From Flavobacteriaceae bacterium (GTDB lineage Bacteria; Bacteroidota; Bacteroidia; Flavobacteriales; Flavobacteriaceae), in contig CANFHX010000014.1 of assembly GCA_947446865.1 (NCBI GenBank), positions 1 to 64,000 on the forward strand: 64,000 nt of DNA. Direction: 5' to 3'. This document shows positions 9,942 to 18,808 of this stretch, piece after piece (position 1 is the first letter of the stretch; the number at the start of each line of letters is the position of its first letter). The translations under genes and the position numbers were made by a program. The notes beneath the pieces were generated by a model that was not told where the DNA came from, did no database searches, and saw nothing but the letters and a program-made list of their open reading frames with translations.

Positions 9942-10649
9942 ATGAAATATTTAGTTATTATATTATTTTTTACCACTTCGCTTTTTGCACAAGTAAATAA
10001 CCAATTGGATGCTAATGGAAAAAAGCAAGGTGTTTGGAAAGGTGTCTACGAACAATCTAAAAGACCGCGTTACGAAGGAACTTTCGAACACGGAAAAGAA
10101 GTTGGGATGTTTAAGTTTTTTGATGATACCAGCGTTGGAACTCTAATTGCAACTCGAGAATTCAATCCGAAAGACAATTCTTGTTATTCGATTTTTTATA
10201 ATCAAAAGGGGAAAAAAGTAAGCGAAGGTAAGTTGGTAAACAAACTTTACGTAGGCGAATGGAAATACTACCATGAAGATTCTCCATTGGTAATGACTTC
10301 CGAAAATTATGCAAATGGCAAATTAAATGGCTTGCGAAAAGTGACTTATCCAAGTGCAAAAATTGCCGAAGAAGCCAATTATAAAAACGGAAAAAAAGAA
10401 GGTTCCTATAAAAAATATACCGAAAGCGGAATTGTTTTAGAAGAAAGCCTATACAAAAACGGAGAATTTGAAGGTCTTGCTATTTTCAGAGGTCCAGATA
10501 ATGTAGTAGTTGCCAAAGGAATATTTGTTAAAGGCAAAAAGGAAGGCATTTGGGAATTCAATACCAATGGCAAAATCACCAAAGAAAATATGACCACTAA
10601 AAAGGTTCGTAAATTTGTAAAAAAAGAGATTACTAGGGAAGAAGATTAG
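9942..10649 (+). CDS. Secreted MORN-repeat (YwqK-like) protein
   Basis: This is a 235-aa exported protein. Residues 1-16 are a signal peptide ending LFAQ. The rest is a run of MORN-like repeats of about 23 residues, each with a phrase such as YEGTFEHGKEVGMFKFF, SEGKLVNKLYVGEWKYY, YANGKLNGLRKVTYP and YKNGKKEGSYKKY. These form a beta-rich solenoid. Many relatives are automatically named toxin-antitoxin YwqK family antitoxins, but nothing here supports a toxin partner. It stands alone between two terminators. Role unknown, probably periplasmic or outer-surface. Confidence 0.75.
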   Translation: MKYLVIILFFTTSLFAQVNNQLDANGKKQGVWKGVYEQSKRPRYEGTFEHGKEVGMFKFFDDTSVGTLIATREFNPKDNSCYSIFYNQKGKKVSEGKLVNKLYVGEWKYYHEDSPLVMTSENYANGKLNGLRKVTYPSAKIAEEANYKNGKKEGSYKKYTESGIVLEESLYKNGEFEGLAIFRGPDNVVVAKGIFVKGKKEGIWEFNTNGKITKENMTTKKVRKFVKKEITREED

Positions 10650-10673
10650 TTCCCAAATAAATAAAATTTACTT

Positions 10674-10713
10674 AAGTATATGTTTTAACAATTAAAGCAT
10701 ATACTTTTTTTTA
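10674..10713 (+). terminator. Terminator after the MORN gene
   Basis: AAGTATATG (10674-10682) and CATATACTT (10698-10706) form a perfect 9-bp stem with a 15-base loop and a T-run to 10713. Confidence 0.7.
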
Positions 10714-10723
10714 TTATTTGATG

Positions 10724-10731
10724 TAAATTTG
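10724..10731 (+). promoter_or_regulatory. Promoter -7 element of mnmA
   Basis: TAAATTTG fits TAnnTTTG and ends 20 bases before the mnmA ATG. Confidence 0.45.
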
Positions 10732-10751
10732 TCCTTCAAAATAGTTGTCAA

Positions 10752-11939
10752 ATGAAACGTGTTGTAGTAGGACTTTCTGGTGGTGTAGATTCTAGCGTTG
10801 CGGCCTATCTTTTAAAAGAACAAGGCTATGAGGTTATTGGACTTTTTATGAAAAATTGGCACGATGATTCGGTTACAATTTCTAATGAATGTCCGTGGTT
10901 GGAAGACAGCAACGACGCACTTTTGGTTGCTGAAAAACTTGGCATTCCGTTTCAAACCGTTGATTTAAGCGAACAATACAAAGAAAAAATTGTAGATTAT
11001 ATGTTTCACGAATACGAGAAAGGACGAACGCCCAATCCCGATGTGTTGTGTAATCGCGAAATTAAGTTTGATGTTTTCATGAAAATTGCTTTAAGTCTTG
11101 GTGCCGATTATGTTGCCACAGGACATTACTGCCGAAAAGGAGAAATTGAAAACGATGGAAATACTACGTTTCAATTACTTGCTGGAAAAGACGATAACAA
11201 AGACCAATCCTATTTTTTATGCCAATTATCGCAAGAGCAATTGGCAAAAGCATTGTTTCCTATTGGCGAATTAACCAAACCAGAAGTACGCGAAATTGCT
11301 ACTAAAATGGAATTGGTTACAGCCGAAAAGAAAGACTCGCAAGGTCTTTGTTTTATAGGAAAAGTTCGGCTTCCAGAATTTTTGCAACAACAGTTAAAAC
11401 CTAAGGAAGGTTTGATTTTTGAAGTTCCCGCTAACAGCGAAATTTACAATCAAGTTAGACCTACTTTTAATTCGAAAGAAGAAGAATTAATTTTCGAATC
11501 CACTCCAATTGTATATACGCCATCAACGGGTAAAGTGGTTGGAAAGCATCAAGGCGCGCATTATTTTACCATTGGGCAACGCAAAGGATTGAACGTTGGC
11601 GGAACCAAAGAAGCCTTGTTTATTATTTCTACAAATGTGGTTACTAATGAAATTTACACCGGTCAAGGTCATGCCCATCCTGGTTTGTTTCAAAAAGCAC
11701 TGCGGGTTCAAAATTCAGAAATCCATTGGATACGCACCGATTTAAAACTAGAAAACGGGCAATCCATGGAAGTTATGGCACGCATTCGATACCGACAAGA
11801 ATTACAAAAAGCAACGCTACACCAGTTTGAAAGCGGATTGTATGTTTCTTTTGAGCAACCCCAATCGGCAATCACCCAAGGGCAATTTGTGGCTTGGAAT
11901 ATTGGAGAAGAATTAGTTGGTTCGGGAGTAATTTCGTAA
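10752..11939 (+). CDS. mnmA: tRNA-specific 2-thiouridylase MnmA
   Basis: MnmA thiolates U34 of tRNA-Lys, -Glu and -Gln. The 395-aa protein has the N-terminal PP-loop [14 protein letters not shown] (about residues 8-21) that adenylates U34. The first catalytic cysteine is in [11 protein letters not shown] (about 101) and the second in [10 protein letters not shown] (about 203). The phrase [10 protein letters not shown] belongs to the central domain, and a C-terminal beta barrel follows. Length fits the Bacteroidota form. MnmD, which acts on the other modification of the same base, is encoded at 24.2 kb. Confidence 0.96.
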   Translation: MKRVVVGLSGGVDSSVAAYLLKEQGYEVIGLFMKNWHDDSVTISNECPWLEDSNDALLVAEKLGIPFQTVDLSEQYKEKIVDYMFHEYEKGRTPNPDVLCNREIKFDVFMKIALSLGADYVATGHYCRKGEIENDGNTTFQLLAGKDDNKDQSYFLCQLSQEQLAKALFPIGELTKPEVREIATKMELVTAEKKDSQGLCFIGKVRLPEFLQQQLKPKEGLIFEVPANSEIYNQVRPTFNSKEEELIFESTPIVYTPSTGKVVGKHQGAHYFTIGQRKGLNVGGTKEALFIISTNVVTNEIYTGQGHAHPGLFQKALRVQNSEIHWIRTDLKLENGQSMEVMARIRYRQELQKATLHQFESGLYVSFEQPQSAITQGQFVAWNIGEELVGSGVIS

Positions 11940-11965
11940 TTTGGTACTTCTTAAAATAAAAAACT

Positions 11966-13573
11966 ATGAAGAAATATTTACTCATCCTTACTTTTTTAGT
12001 TACGTATGTCTCTTTTTCGCAACAAGATGCTTGGGTATATTTTAACGATAAACCCAATTCGGCTGCATTTTTCAGCAATCCATTATCCGAACTTTCGCAA
12101 AGAGCTCTTGATAGAAGAACCGCTCAAAATATTGCTTTAGTTCTTAATGACGCACCTTTAGAAGCAACCTATGTTTCTCAAATTACCGCTGCAACCGGAA
12201 TTACAGTCAAAGCAAGATCCAAATGGCTGAACTGCCTTCACATTCGCGGAAGCGTTACCGATATTCAGGCTTTGTTGGCCTTTCCTTTTGTGAATCATGT
12301 TCATTTTGCAGATAATTCGTTAAATGCTAAAATGGCGGTTCCAGCAATTATTATTCCTGTGAATAAGCAATTGGACGTTCAAGTGAATTTTAATTACGGT
12401 ACTTCTGCTAATCAAATTCAAATGCTTAACGGACATTTATTACACCAAGCAAATTACACCGGAACCGGAAAAATTATTGCAGTTTTGGATGCCGGTTTTC
12501 CTAATGTAAATACCATTGCTCCGTTCCAACGATTGAGAGATAACAATCAAATTTTGGGTGGCTTTGATTATGTAAATCAATCGACCAATTTTTATTCAGG
12601 TTTTGATCATGGTACGATGGTGCTTTCAACCATGGGAGGCTATGTAGATGGACAACTAGTTGGTACTGCGCCGGATGCAAAATATTATTTATACATTACT
12701 GAAGATGTTGCTTCCGAAAATCCTGTAGAAGAAAGTAATTGGGTAGAAGCAGCCGAGCAAGCCGATAGAGTTGGAGTGGATATTATCACCACTTCATTAG
12801 GTTATTTTGCTTTTGATAATGCCAATTACGGGCATACCTATTCGGATATGACTGGAAATAGTGCCTTTGCTTCTCAGGGTGCAAATATTGCATTTACCAA
12901 AGGAATTGTTGTGCTTGCTAGTGCAGGGAATGAAGGAAATACTTCTGAACCTCATGTTGGAGTGCCTGCAGAAGCCAATAATGTTTTAGCCATTGGAGCA
13001 GTAAAAGCCGATAGAACGATTGCTTCGTTTAGTTCTGTTGGGCCGAGTTTTGATGGAAGAATAAAACCAGATGTTATGGCGCAAGGACAAAGTTCGATAT
13101 TATCTAACACTTCAGGAAATATTGTTGCAGCAAGTGGAACTTCTTTTTCTTGCCCAATTATGGCAGGAATGATTGCCTGTCTTTGGCAAGCAGTTCCTAA
13201 TTTAACCAACCAGCAACTTATTGATGTCTACAAACAATCTTGCGATAGATTTTTAACCCCAGATAATCAATATGGTTATGGAATTCCCGATTTTCAATTG
13301 GCATTGAATACTGCTTTATCTGTAAATCAAAATAAAATTCATTCCTTTGTTTTGTTTCCAAATCCCACAAGTAATTCTGTTTCTATTTCTTTTCCAAATA
13401 ATTATACCAATGCTACTGTCTATTTTTACAATACATTAGGACAGGTTTTAATAGAAAAAACTATTTCTACTTCGGTATCAAATATTTCTTTAGAGGCATT
13501 AAATTCAGGAGTATATTTTTATAAAATAGAAAGCAATTCCTTTACCCAATCTGGAAAAATAATTAAAGAATAA
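11966..13573 (+). CDS. Subtilisin-like protease exported by type IX secretion
   Basis: This is a 535-aa S8 family serine protease. After a signal peptide (1-19, ending VSFSQ) comes an inhibitor-like propeptide (about 20-150). The catalytic domain has D175 in VLDAGF, H215 in FDHGTM, oxyanion N322 in SAGNEG and nucleophile S393 in GTSFSCP. The last 75 residues form a type A T9SS sorting domain: FVLFPNPTSNSVSISF, then GVYFYKIES and a basic end (SGKIIKE). The protein is therefore predicted to cross the outer membrane and be processed at the C terminus. Its TAA overlaps the next ATG by one base. Confidence 0.92.
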   Translation: MKKYLLILTFLVTYVSFSQQDAWVYFNDKPNSAAFFSNPLSELSQRALDRRTAQNIALVLNDAPLEATYVSQITAATGITVKARSKWLNCLHIRGSVTDIQALLAFPFVNHVHFADNSLNAKMAVPAIIIPVNKQLDVQVNFNYGTSANQIQMLNGHLLHQANYTGTGKIIAVLDAGFPNVNTIAPFQRLRDNNQILGGFDYVNQSTNFYSGFDHGTMVLSTMGGYVDGQLVGTAPDAKYYLYITEDVASENPVEESNWVEAAEQADRVGVDIITTSLGYFAFDNANYGHTYSDMTGNSAFASQGANIAFTKGIVVLASAGNEGNTSEPHVGVPAEANNVLAIGAVKADRTIASFSSVGPSFDGRIKPDVMAQGQSSILSNTSGNIVAASGTSFSCPIMAGMIACLWQAVPNLTNQQLIDVYKQSCDRFLTPDNQYGYGIPDFQLALNTALSVNQNKIHSFVLFPNPTSNSVSISFPNNYTNATVYFYNTLGQVLIEKTISTSVSNISLEALNSGVYFYKIESNSFTQSGKIIKE

Positions 13574-14517
13574 TGAACCGAATCACCCAACTTTTCAATA
13601 TTAAATACCCAATTATTCAAGGTGGAATGATTTGGAATAGTGGTTATAAATTAGCAAGCGCCGTTAGCAATAGCGGTGGTTTAGGATTAATTGGTGCCGG
13701 CTCAATGTATCCGGATGTTTTGCGAGAGCACATTCAAAAATGTAAGAAAGCAACCGACAAACCTTTTGGAGTGAATGTTCCTATGTTGTATCCAAATGTA
13801 CAAGAAATCATGGATATTATTGTAGAAGAAGGGGTAAAAATTGTTTTTACTTCTGCAGGAAACCCTAAAACGTGGACTTCTTTTTTGAAGGAAAAAGGAA
13901 TCACTGTGGTGCATGTGGTAAGCAGTTCTAAATTTGCTTTAAAAGCACAAGAGGCTGGGGTGGATGCGGTCGTAGCCGAAGGATTTGAAGCAGGTGGTCA
14001 CAACGGAAGAGAAGAAACTACAACTTTAACGTTGATTCCGATGGTAAAAGAAAACATAAGCATACCATTAATTGCCGCAGGCGGAATTGCCACCGGACGC
14101 GGTATGTTGGCAGCGATGGTTCTTGGTGCCGATGGCGTGCAAATGGGAAGTCGTTTTGTGGCTTCTACCGAAAGTTCGGCACACGATAATTTCAAGAAAA
14201 CAGTAATTGAAACCGAAGAGGGAGGCACACTTTTGACTTTAAAAGAATTAGCCCCTGTTCGATTAATTAAAAATAAATTCTTTGCAGATGTTCAGGAATT
14301 ATATACTAAATGCCCGTCTAAGGAAGACCTAGAAAATTTATTAGGAAAACGTCGCGCCAAACGAGGTATGTTTGAAGGTGATTTAGTAGAAGGCGAATTA
14401 GAAATTGGTCAAATTGCTGGATTAATTCACGATATTAAACCCGTTGATACTATTATAAAAGAGATTATTGCCGAATTTGAATTGGCAAAAAAAGAAGTTA
14501 ATTCCTACATCTTTTAA
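13573..14517 (+). CDS. Nitronate monooxygenase family flavoprotein
   Basis: This is a 314-aa FMN-dependent TIM-barrel protein of the 2-nitropropane dioxygenase/nitronate monooxygenase family. Diagnostic parts are YPIIQGGMIW near the N terminus, GVKIVFTSAGNP, VVAEGFEAGGHNGRE with the catalytic-region histidine, the FMN phosphate site LIAAGGIATGRGM, and GADGVQMGSRFVA. It may oxidise alkyl nitronates or act as an enoyl-reductase-like oxidoreductase, and the family is hard to split by sequence. Its ATG overlaps the protease stop by one base, but no functional link to the protease is evident. Confidence 0.85.
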   Translation: MNRITQLFNIKYPIIQGGMIWNSGYKLASAVSNSGGLGLIGAGSMYPDVLREHIQKCKKATDKPFGVNVPMLYPNVQEIMDIIVEEGVKIVFTSAGNPKTWTSFLKEKGITVVHVVSSSKFALKAQEAGVDAVVAEGFEAGGHNGREETTTLTLIPMVKENISIPLIAAGGIATGRGMLAAMVLGADGVQMGSRFVASTESSAHDNFKKTVIETEEGGTLLTLKELAPVRLIKNKFFADVQELYTKCPSKEDLENLLGKRRAKRGMFEGDLVEGELEIGQIAGLIHDIKPVDTIIKEIIAEFELAKKEVNSYIF

Positions 14518-14563
14518 GGAAATCCTTAACGGTTTCTTATTACTAAAATCCTTTCAATATTCT

Positions 14564-14571
14564 TAATTTTG
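14564..14571 (+). promoter_or_regulatory. Promoter -7 element of the PafA-like gene
   Basis: TAATTTTG fits TAnnTTTG and ends 16 bases before the ATG at 14588. Confidence 0.45.
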
Positions 14572-14587
14572 TAAAAATAAAATTTCC

Positions 14588-16198
14588 ATGAAAAAAATAC
14601 TTTGCTTTTTCGTTTTTACTTTCGTTTTCCATATACAAGCACAAGAACGACCTAAATTAGTGGTCGGAATTGTAGTAGATCAAATGAAAATGGAATATTT
14701 ATACCGTTTTAATAACGATTTTTCAAATGATGGATTCAAGCGGTTAATGAATAATGGTTATGTTTTTCAAAATGTAAATTACAATTATATGCCAACCTAT
14801 ACAGGTCCTGGGCATGCCTCTATTTATACAGGAACCACTCCTGCAACCCACGGAATTGTAGGTAACGAATGGTTTAGCAGAAAATTAGGAAAAGACCGTT
14901 ATTGCACCGACGATGCATCCGTAAAAACAATTGGCGATGGCACAAAAGCAGAAGGGGAGATGTCACCTAAAAACCTTTTATCTACCACTATCACTGATGA
15001 ATTGCGTTTGGCTACCAATTTCAAAGGGAAAGTAATCGGTATGAGTTTGAAAGACAGAGGAGCAATTTTACCTGCAGGACATTTTGCCAATTGGGCATTT
15101 TGGTATAGCAAAACGGGCGCTTTTATTTCGAGTACTTTTTATGGTGAAAAATTACCAGATTGGGTTACTGACTTCAACAATGAAAAACATTTTATGCCGT
15201 TTATTACTAAAGGTTGGGATTTATTAAAACCAGCAGCAATCTACGATGAAAGTCTTGCGGATGATAATGCTTATGAAGGAAAATTAAATGGTGCTAAACC
15301 CGTTTTTCCTTATAATTTAAAAGAAATGTTCGATAAAAACGATGCCGGAATTATTCGTGCAACGCCTTTCGGAAATGATTTGTTGGAAGAATTTGCAAAA
15401 AAAGCAATCGAAAAAGAAGAACTAGGGAAAGATGCCATTACTGATTTTTTAACGGTAAGTTTTTCATCAACCGATTATGTTGGGCATAATTTAGGACCTC
15501 GTTCCATGGAATTGCAAGATACTTACTTGCGTTTGGATTTGACTATTGCCGATTTTTTAAATTATTTAGATAAAACCGTTGGTAAAGGAAATTACCTTAT
15601 TTTCTTAACTGCCGATCATGCAGGTGCTGAAAATGCTAAGTTTTTACATGATAATAAATATAATGTTACCAATGTAGAGCCTAAAGAAATTGTAAAAGGT
15701 TTAAAGAAATTTTCTACGGATACTTTCGGAGAAGATTTAGTTTTGAATTATTCTAACTTTAATCTTTTTTTTAATAAAGAAATTATAAAAACTAAAGGAT
15801 TGGAATTAGCAAAAGTGAAGCAAGCCTTTAAAGAGTATTTAATGACCCAAGACCAAATAAAAAGAGTGTATACCGAAGAAGAAATTCTTGGTGCTACTGG
15901 AAATGATTTTTATTTGAATTGTATTGCCAAAGGTTATGACCCTTCTGAGGATGGTGATTTAGTTTTGCTAGACAAACCAGGTTATATAGAATATGGTCCA
16001 ACAGGAACTTCCCATGGGACACCATATAGTTATGATACCCATGTGCCATTGCTATTTTATGGTTGGAATATCCCAAAAGGGGAGACTCACGACCACAAAG
16101 ATATCACACAAATAGCACCAACTTTAGCCCAAAAATTAAAGATTGCTTTTCCTAACGGAACCGAAAGCAAGGTGTTGTTGGAGGTTTTGGATAAGTAG
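14588..16198 (+). CDS. pafA: PafA-type alkaline phosphatase
   Basis: This is a 536-aa exported phosphatase of the alkaline phosphatase superfamily. A signal peptide covers residues 1-18. Metal-binding VVDQMKMEY lies near 30, and the nucleophile is predicted to be T72 in YTGPGHAS, as in the Thr-dependent PafA enzymes of Flavobacteria. Later metal ligands lie in SSTDYVGHNLGPRS, TADHAG and SHGTPYSYDTHVPLLFYG. PafA enzymes release phosphate from many phosphomonoesters in the periplasm. The gene has its own promoter. I assign pafA by architecture; substrate range is unproven. Confidence 0.85.
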   Translation: MKKILCFFVFTFVFHIQAQERPKLVVGIVVDQMKMEYLYRFNNDFSNDGFKRLMNNGYVFQNVNYNYMPTYTGPGHASIYTGTTPATHGIVGNEWFSRKLGKDRYCTDDASVKTIGDGTKAEGEMSPKNLLSTTITDELRLATNFKGKVIGMSLKDRGAILPAGHFANWAFWYSKTGAFISSTFYGEKLPDWVTDFNNEKHFMPFITKGWDLLKPAAIYDESLADDNAYEGKLNGAKPVFPYNLKEMFDKNDAGIIRATPFGNDLLEEFAKKAIEKEELGKDAITDFLTVSFSSTDYVGHNLGPRSMELQDTYLRLDLTIADFLNYLDKTVGKGNYLIFLTADHAGAENAKFLHDNKYNVTNVEPKEIVKGLKKFSTDTFGEDLVLNYSNFNLFFNKEIIKTKGLELAKVKQAFKEYLMTQDQIKRVYTEEEILGATGNDFYLNCIAKGYDPSEDGDLVLLDKPGYIEYGPTGTSHGTPYSYDTHVPLLFYGWNIPKGETHDHKDITQIAPTLAQKLKIAFPNGTESKVLLEVLDK

Positions 16199-16203
16199 TT
16201 TAA

Positions 16204-16297
16204 AAAAAATCTTGCAATTCTTGGCTTTTCTCTTCTTACCATAAAACTTCTGTAGGTTTAATACTTGATTTATGGTTGGTTGTTATTGATTAATACT
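16204..16297 (-). pseudogene. Decayed copy of the lysA 3' end
   Basis: The stretch 16240-16297 matches lysA codons at about 17683-17740 at roughly 42 of 57 positions without gaps, including 14 identical bases (CCATAAAACTTCTG). Just left, AATTCTTGGCTTTT matches AATTCGTGGCTTTT downstream of intact lysA. About 60 bases of lysA tail between these two blocks are missing. Orientation is the same as lysA. It looks like an old, partly deleted duplicate that lies on the other side of the ATPase gene. Confidence 0.5.
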
Positions 16298-16311
16298 GTA
16301 TTTTTTATTTC

Positions 16312-16379
16312 TTTTTTGGATGCTATTCCGAAAAAATATTAACTTTTTTGGATTGTATTCCGAAAAAGTTGTATTTTTG
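16312..16379 (+). promoter_or_regulatory. Twin operator-like palindromes and -7 element
   Basis: Two 24-bp sites, 16312-16335 and 16344-16367, differ at only 2 positions. Each is an imperfect palindrome of the form TTTTTTGGA-n5-TTCCGAAAAA. Their centres are 32 bases apart, about three helix turns. A -7 element TATTTTTG lies at 16372-16379, 16 bases before the ATPase ATG. A dimeric regulator bound to both sites would cover the promoter. The regulator is unknown. Confidence 0.55.
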
Positions 16380-16395
16380 ATAAAAAAAATAAAGA

Positions 16396-17526
16396 ATGAT
16401 ACTCCGTTTATTAGAAAAAAACATTACCGATAATCTGTATAAAAATAAAGTAATAATCCTTTTAGGGGCAAGACAAACGGGTAAAACAACAATGCTTAAA
16501 AAAATTGTTGCTAATTCGGATCAATCCATTTGGCTTAATGGCGATGAATATGATATTCAAGAATATTTTAAAAATGCCACTTCAACTAAACTTAAAGGAC
16601 TTATTGGCAACCATAATCTTGTGGTAATTGATGAGGCACAACGAATAGAAAATATTGGTTTGGGACTAAAACTTTTGCACGATTCCTTTCCGGAAATTCA
16701 AATTATTGCCACTGGTTCTTCGGCTTTTGAATTAAAAAATAAAACAAATGAACCTTTAACTGGTAGGAAATTCGAGTATCAATTATTTCCACTTTCTTTT
16801 TTTGAACTATCACAACATCATTCAGAGTTAATAGAAAAAAGACATTTGCATTCTCGCTTGGTTTTTGGTTCTTATCCGGAAGTGATTAATAACCAAGGAA
16901 AAGAAATCGAAGTGTTAAAATTACTAGCAGATAGTTATCTTTTTAAAGATATTTTGATGTTAGATACTATAAAAAAACCCGAAAAATTAATTAAATTACT
17001 TCAAGCATTAGCATTTCAAATTGGTTCGGAAGTATCTTATAATGAAATAGGTAATTTAATAGGACTTGACAGTAAAACGGTAGAAAGTTATATTAACTTA
17101 TTAGAAAAAGCATTTATTGTTTTTAAATTAAATTCATTGAGTAGAAACTTGCGCAATGAACTAAAACTATCTAAAAAAGTTTATTTTTATGATACAGGAA
17201 TACGTAATGCGATTATAAATAATTTTCAAATTGCAGATACCAGGCAAGATATTGGTGCTTTGTTTGAAAATTATTTAATTGCGGAACGATTAAAATATAA
17301 CGAATATAACAAGTGCTATGTTAATCGGTTTTTTTGGCGTACCAAAGAACAACAAGAAATTGATTATATCGAGGAATTTAATGGCAACTTATTTGCTTTT
17401 GAATTCAAATGGAATGCAGCCAAAAAAGCGACTTTCACTAAAACATTTACTAATGCCTATCCAAGTACTCAAACCATGGTGATTACTAAAGATAACTATG
17501 AGGTGTTTTTAAAACAAGATTCATAA
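16396..17526 (+). CDS. AAA-family ATPase with DUF4143 domain
   Basis: This is a 376-aa protein. The N-terminal AAA domain has Walker A GARQTGKTT (24-32), Walker B LVVIDEAQ (75-82) and a sensor-like IIATGSSAF. The C-terminal DUF4143 part (about 180-360) ends in a nuclease-like phrase, QEIDYIE followed by LFAFEFKWN. These ATPases occur in variable copy number in Bacteroidota and archaea, and their role is not established; defence or mobile-element functions have been suggested. Here the gene sits between a decayed lysA 3' end and intact lysA, with its own two-site promoter and terminator. This looks like an acquired cassette. Confidence 0.85.
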   Translation: MILRLLEKNITDNLYKNKVIILLGARQTGKTTMLKKIVANSDQSIWLNGDEYDIQEYFKNATSTKLKGLIGNHNLVVIDEAQRIENIGLGLKLLHDSFPEIQIIATGSSAFELKNKTNEPLTGRKFEYQLFPLSFFELSQHHSELIEKRHLHSRLVFGSYPEVINNQGKEIEVLKLLADSYLFKDILMLDTIKKPEKLIKLLQALAFQIGSEVSYNEIGNLIGLDSKTVESYINLLEKAFIVFKLNSLSRNLRNELKLSKKVYFYDTGIRNAIINNFQIADTRQDIGALFENYLIAERLKYNEYNKCYVNRFFWRTKEQQEIDYIEEFNGNLFAFEFKWNAAKKATFTKTFTNAYPSTQTMVITKDNYEVFLKQDS

Positions 17527-17562
17527 AAAAATTCCACTAACAAAAATTAGTGGAATTTTTTT
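17525..17562. terminator. Bidirectional terminator between ATPase and lysA
   Basis: ATTCCACTAA (17531-17540) and TTAGTGGAAT (17547-17556) form a perfect stem with A-run and T-run flanks. It serves the two converging genes. Confidence 0.85.
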
Positions 17563-17602
17563 ATAAAATAGAATTTGTGAAAATTCGTGTAATTCGTGGC
17601 TT

Positions 17603-18808
17603 TTATAACGCAACCTCAATTTGATTTTTAATCAAATCTTCAAAGGTTTCTCTTTTGGTAATTAAGTGGCCTTTTCCGTCTTTCCATAAAACTTCTGCGG
17701 GTTTAAAACGCGAGTTGTAGTTGGATGCCATAGAGAAACAATAAGCACCTGAATTTTTAAAACATAGTATGTCTCCTTCTTTTATTTCTTGAATTCTTCG
17801 GTTGTTGGCAAAAGTATCGGTTTCACAAATGTAACCCACCACAGTGTAAAAACGCTCTTTCCCTTTTGGGTTAGAAATGTTTTCGATGGTGTGTTGCGAA
17901 CCATAAAGCATTGGACGAATTAAGTGGTTGAATCCGCTATCAATTCCTGCAAAAACGGTAGAAGTGGTTTGTTTTACTACGTTTACTTTTGCTAAGAAAT
18001 AACCCGCTTCACTCACTAAAAATTTCCCTGGCTCGAAGGCTAAAGTTAACGGACGTCCGTATTCTTTTTCGAAAGAAAGGAAACGTTTGGTTAGTTTTTT
18101 TCCGAGTTCTTCAATATTGGTTTCGATGTCGCCTTTTTTGTAAGGCACTTTAAATCCAGAACCAAAATCCAGAAAATCTAATTGCTTGAATTGTTTGGCG
18201 GTATCGAATAGGATTTCGGCAGCATAAAGGAATACTTCGATATCTAAAATATCCGATCCTGTGTGCATGTGAATTCCGTTAATGTGCATTCCAGTGTTTT
18301 CCACAATTCGCAGTACGTGTGGCATTTGGTAAATGGAAATTCCAAATTTACTATCAATATGCCCAACCGAAATATTAGCGTTTCCGCCAGCCATTACGTG
18401 TGGATTGATACGAATACAAACGGGAACTTTTGGGTATTTGGTTCCGAAGTGTTCTAGGATAGAAAGATTGTCAATGTTGATTTGAACACCCAATTTGGCA
18501 ACTTCTTCAATTTCTTCAAAGGAAACTCCATTGGGCGTGAATATAATTTTGTCGGCGGTGAAACCGGCATGCAAACCGAGTTGTACTTCTTGCATGGATA
18601 CGGTGTCTAAACCAGAGCCACACTTCTTTAACAACTTTAAGATGGTAAGATTGGAGAGGGCTTTCATGGCGTAATTGATACGGAGGTTTTCTACCTTGGC
18701 GAAAGCGGCTGTCAATCGGTTATACTGTTGCTCGATGGTTGCTGCGTCATAAACGTACAACGGATTGCCAAATTCTTCGGCAAGTGCTAGTAAATCTTTT
18801 GGTTGCAT
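17603..18808 (-). CDS. lysA: Diaminopimelate decarboxylase
   Basis: LysA decarboxylates meso-diaminopimelate to lysine, the last step of lysine synthesis. The 401-aa PLP enzyme has the cofactor lysine K49 in NYAMKALSN, the His/Gly barrel motifs HMHTGSDI and DFGSGFKVPY, the phosphate-binding EPGKFLVSEAG, and the C-terminal catalytic part CETDTF and GAYCFSMASNYNSR. Length and start (MQPKDLLALAEEFG) are normal. A decayed second copy of its 3' end lies beyond the ATPase gene. Confidence 0.95.
   Translation of the reverse strand: MQPKDLLALAEEFGNPLYVYDAATIEQQYNRLTAAFAKVENLRINYAMKALSNLTILKLLKKCGSGLDTVSMQEVQLGLHAGFTADKIIFTPNGVSFEEIEEVAKLGVQINIDNLSILEHFGTKYPKVPVCIRINPHVMAGGNANISVGHIDSKFGISIYQMPHVLRIVENTGMHINGIHMHTGSDILDIEVFLYAAEILFDTAKQFKQLDFLDFGSGFKVPYKKGDIETNIEELGKKLTKRFLSFEKEYGRPLTLAFEPGKFLVSEAGYFLAKVNVVKQTTSTVFAGIDSGFNHLIRPMLYGSQHTIENISNPKGKERFYTVVGYICETDTFANNRRIQEIKEGDILCFKNSGAYCFSMASNYNSRFKPAEVLWKDGKGHLITKRETFEDLIKNQIEVAL

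Noticed and set aside
9942..10649. Naming the MORN protein an antitoxin
   Set aside because: YwqK-type automatic names exist for such repeats, but there is no toxin gene next to it and it has a signal peptide.
14514..14529. TTAAGGA-AA-TCCTTAA as a terminator after the nitronate monooxygenase gene
   Set aside because: The 2-base loop, overlap with the stop codon and absence of a T-run make termination unlikely.
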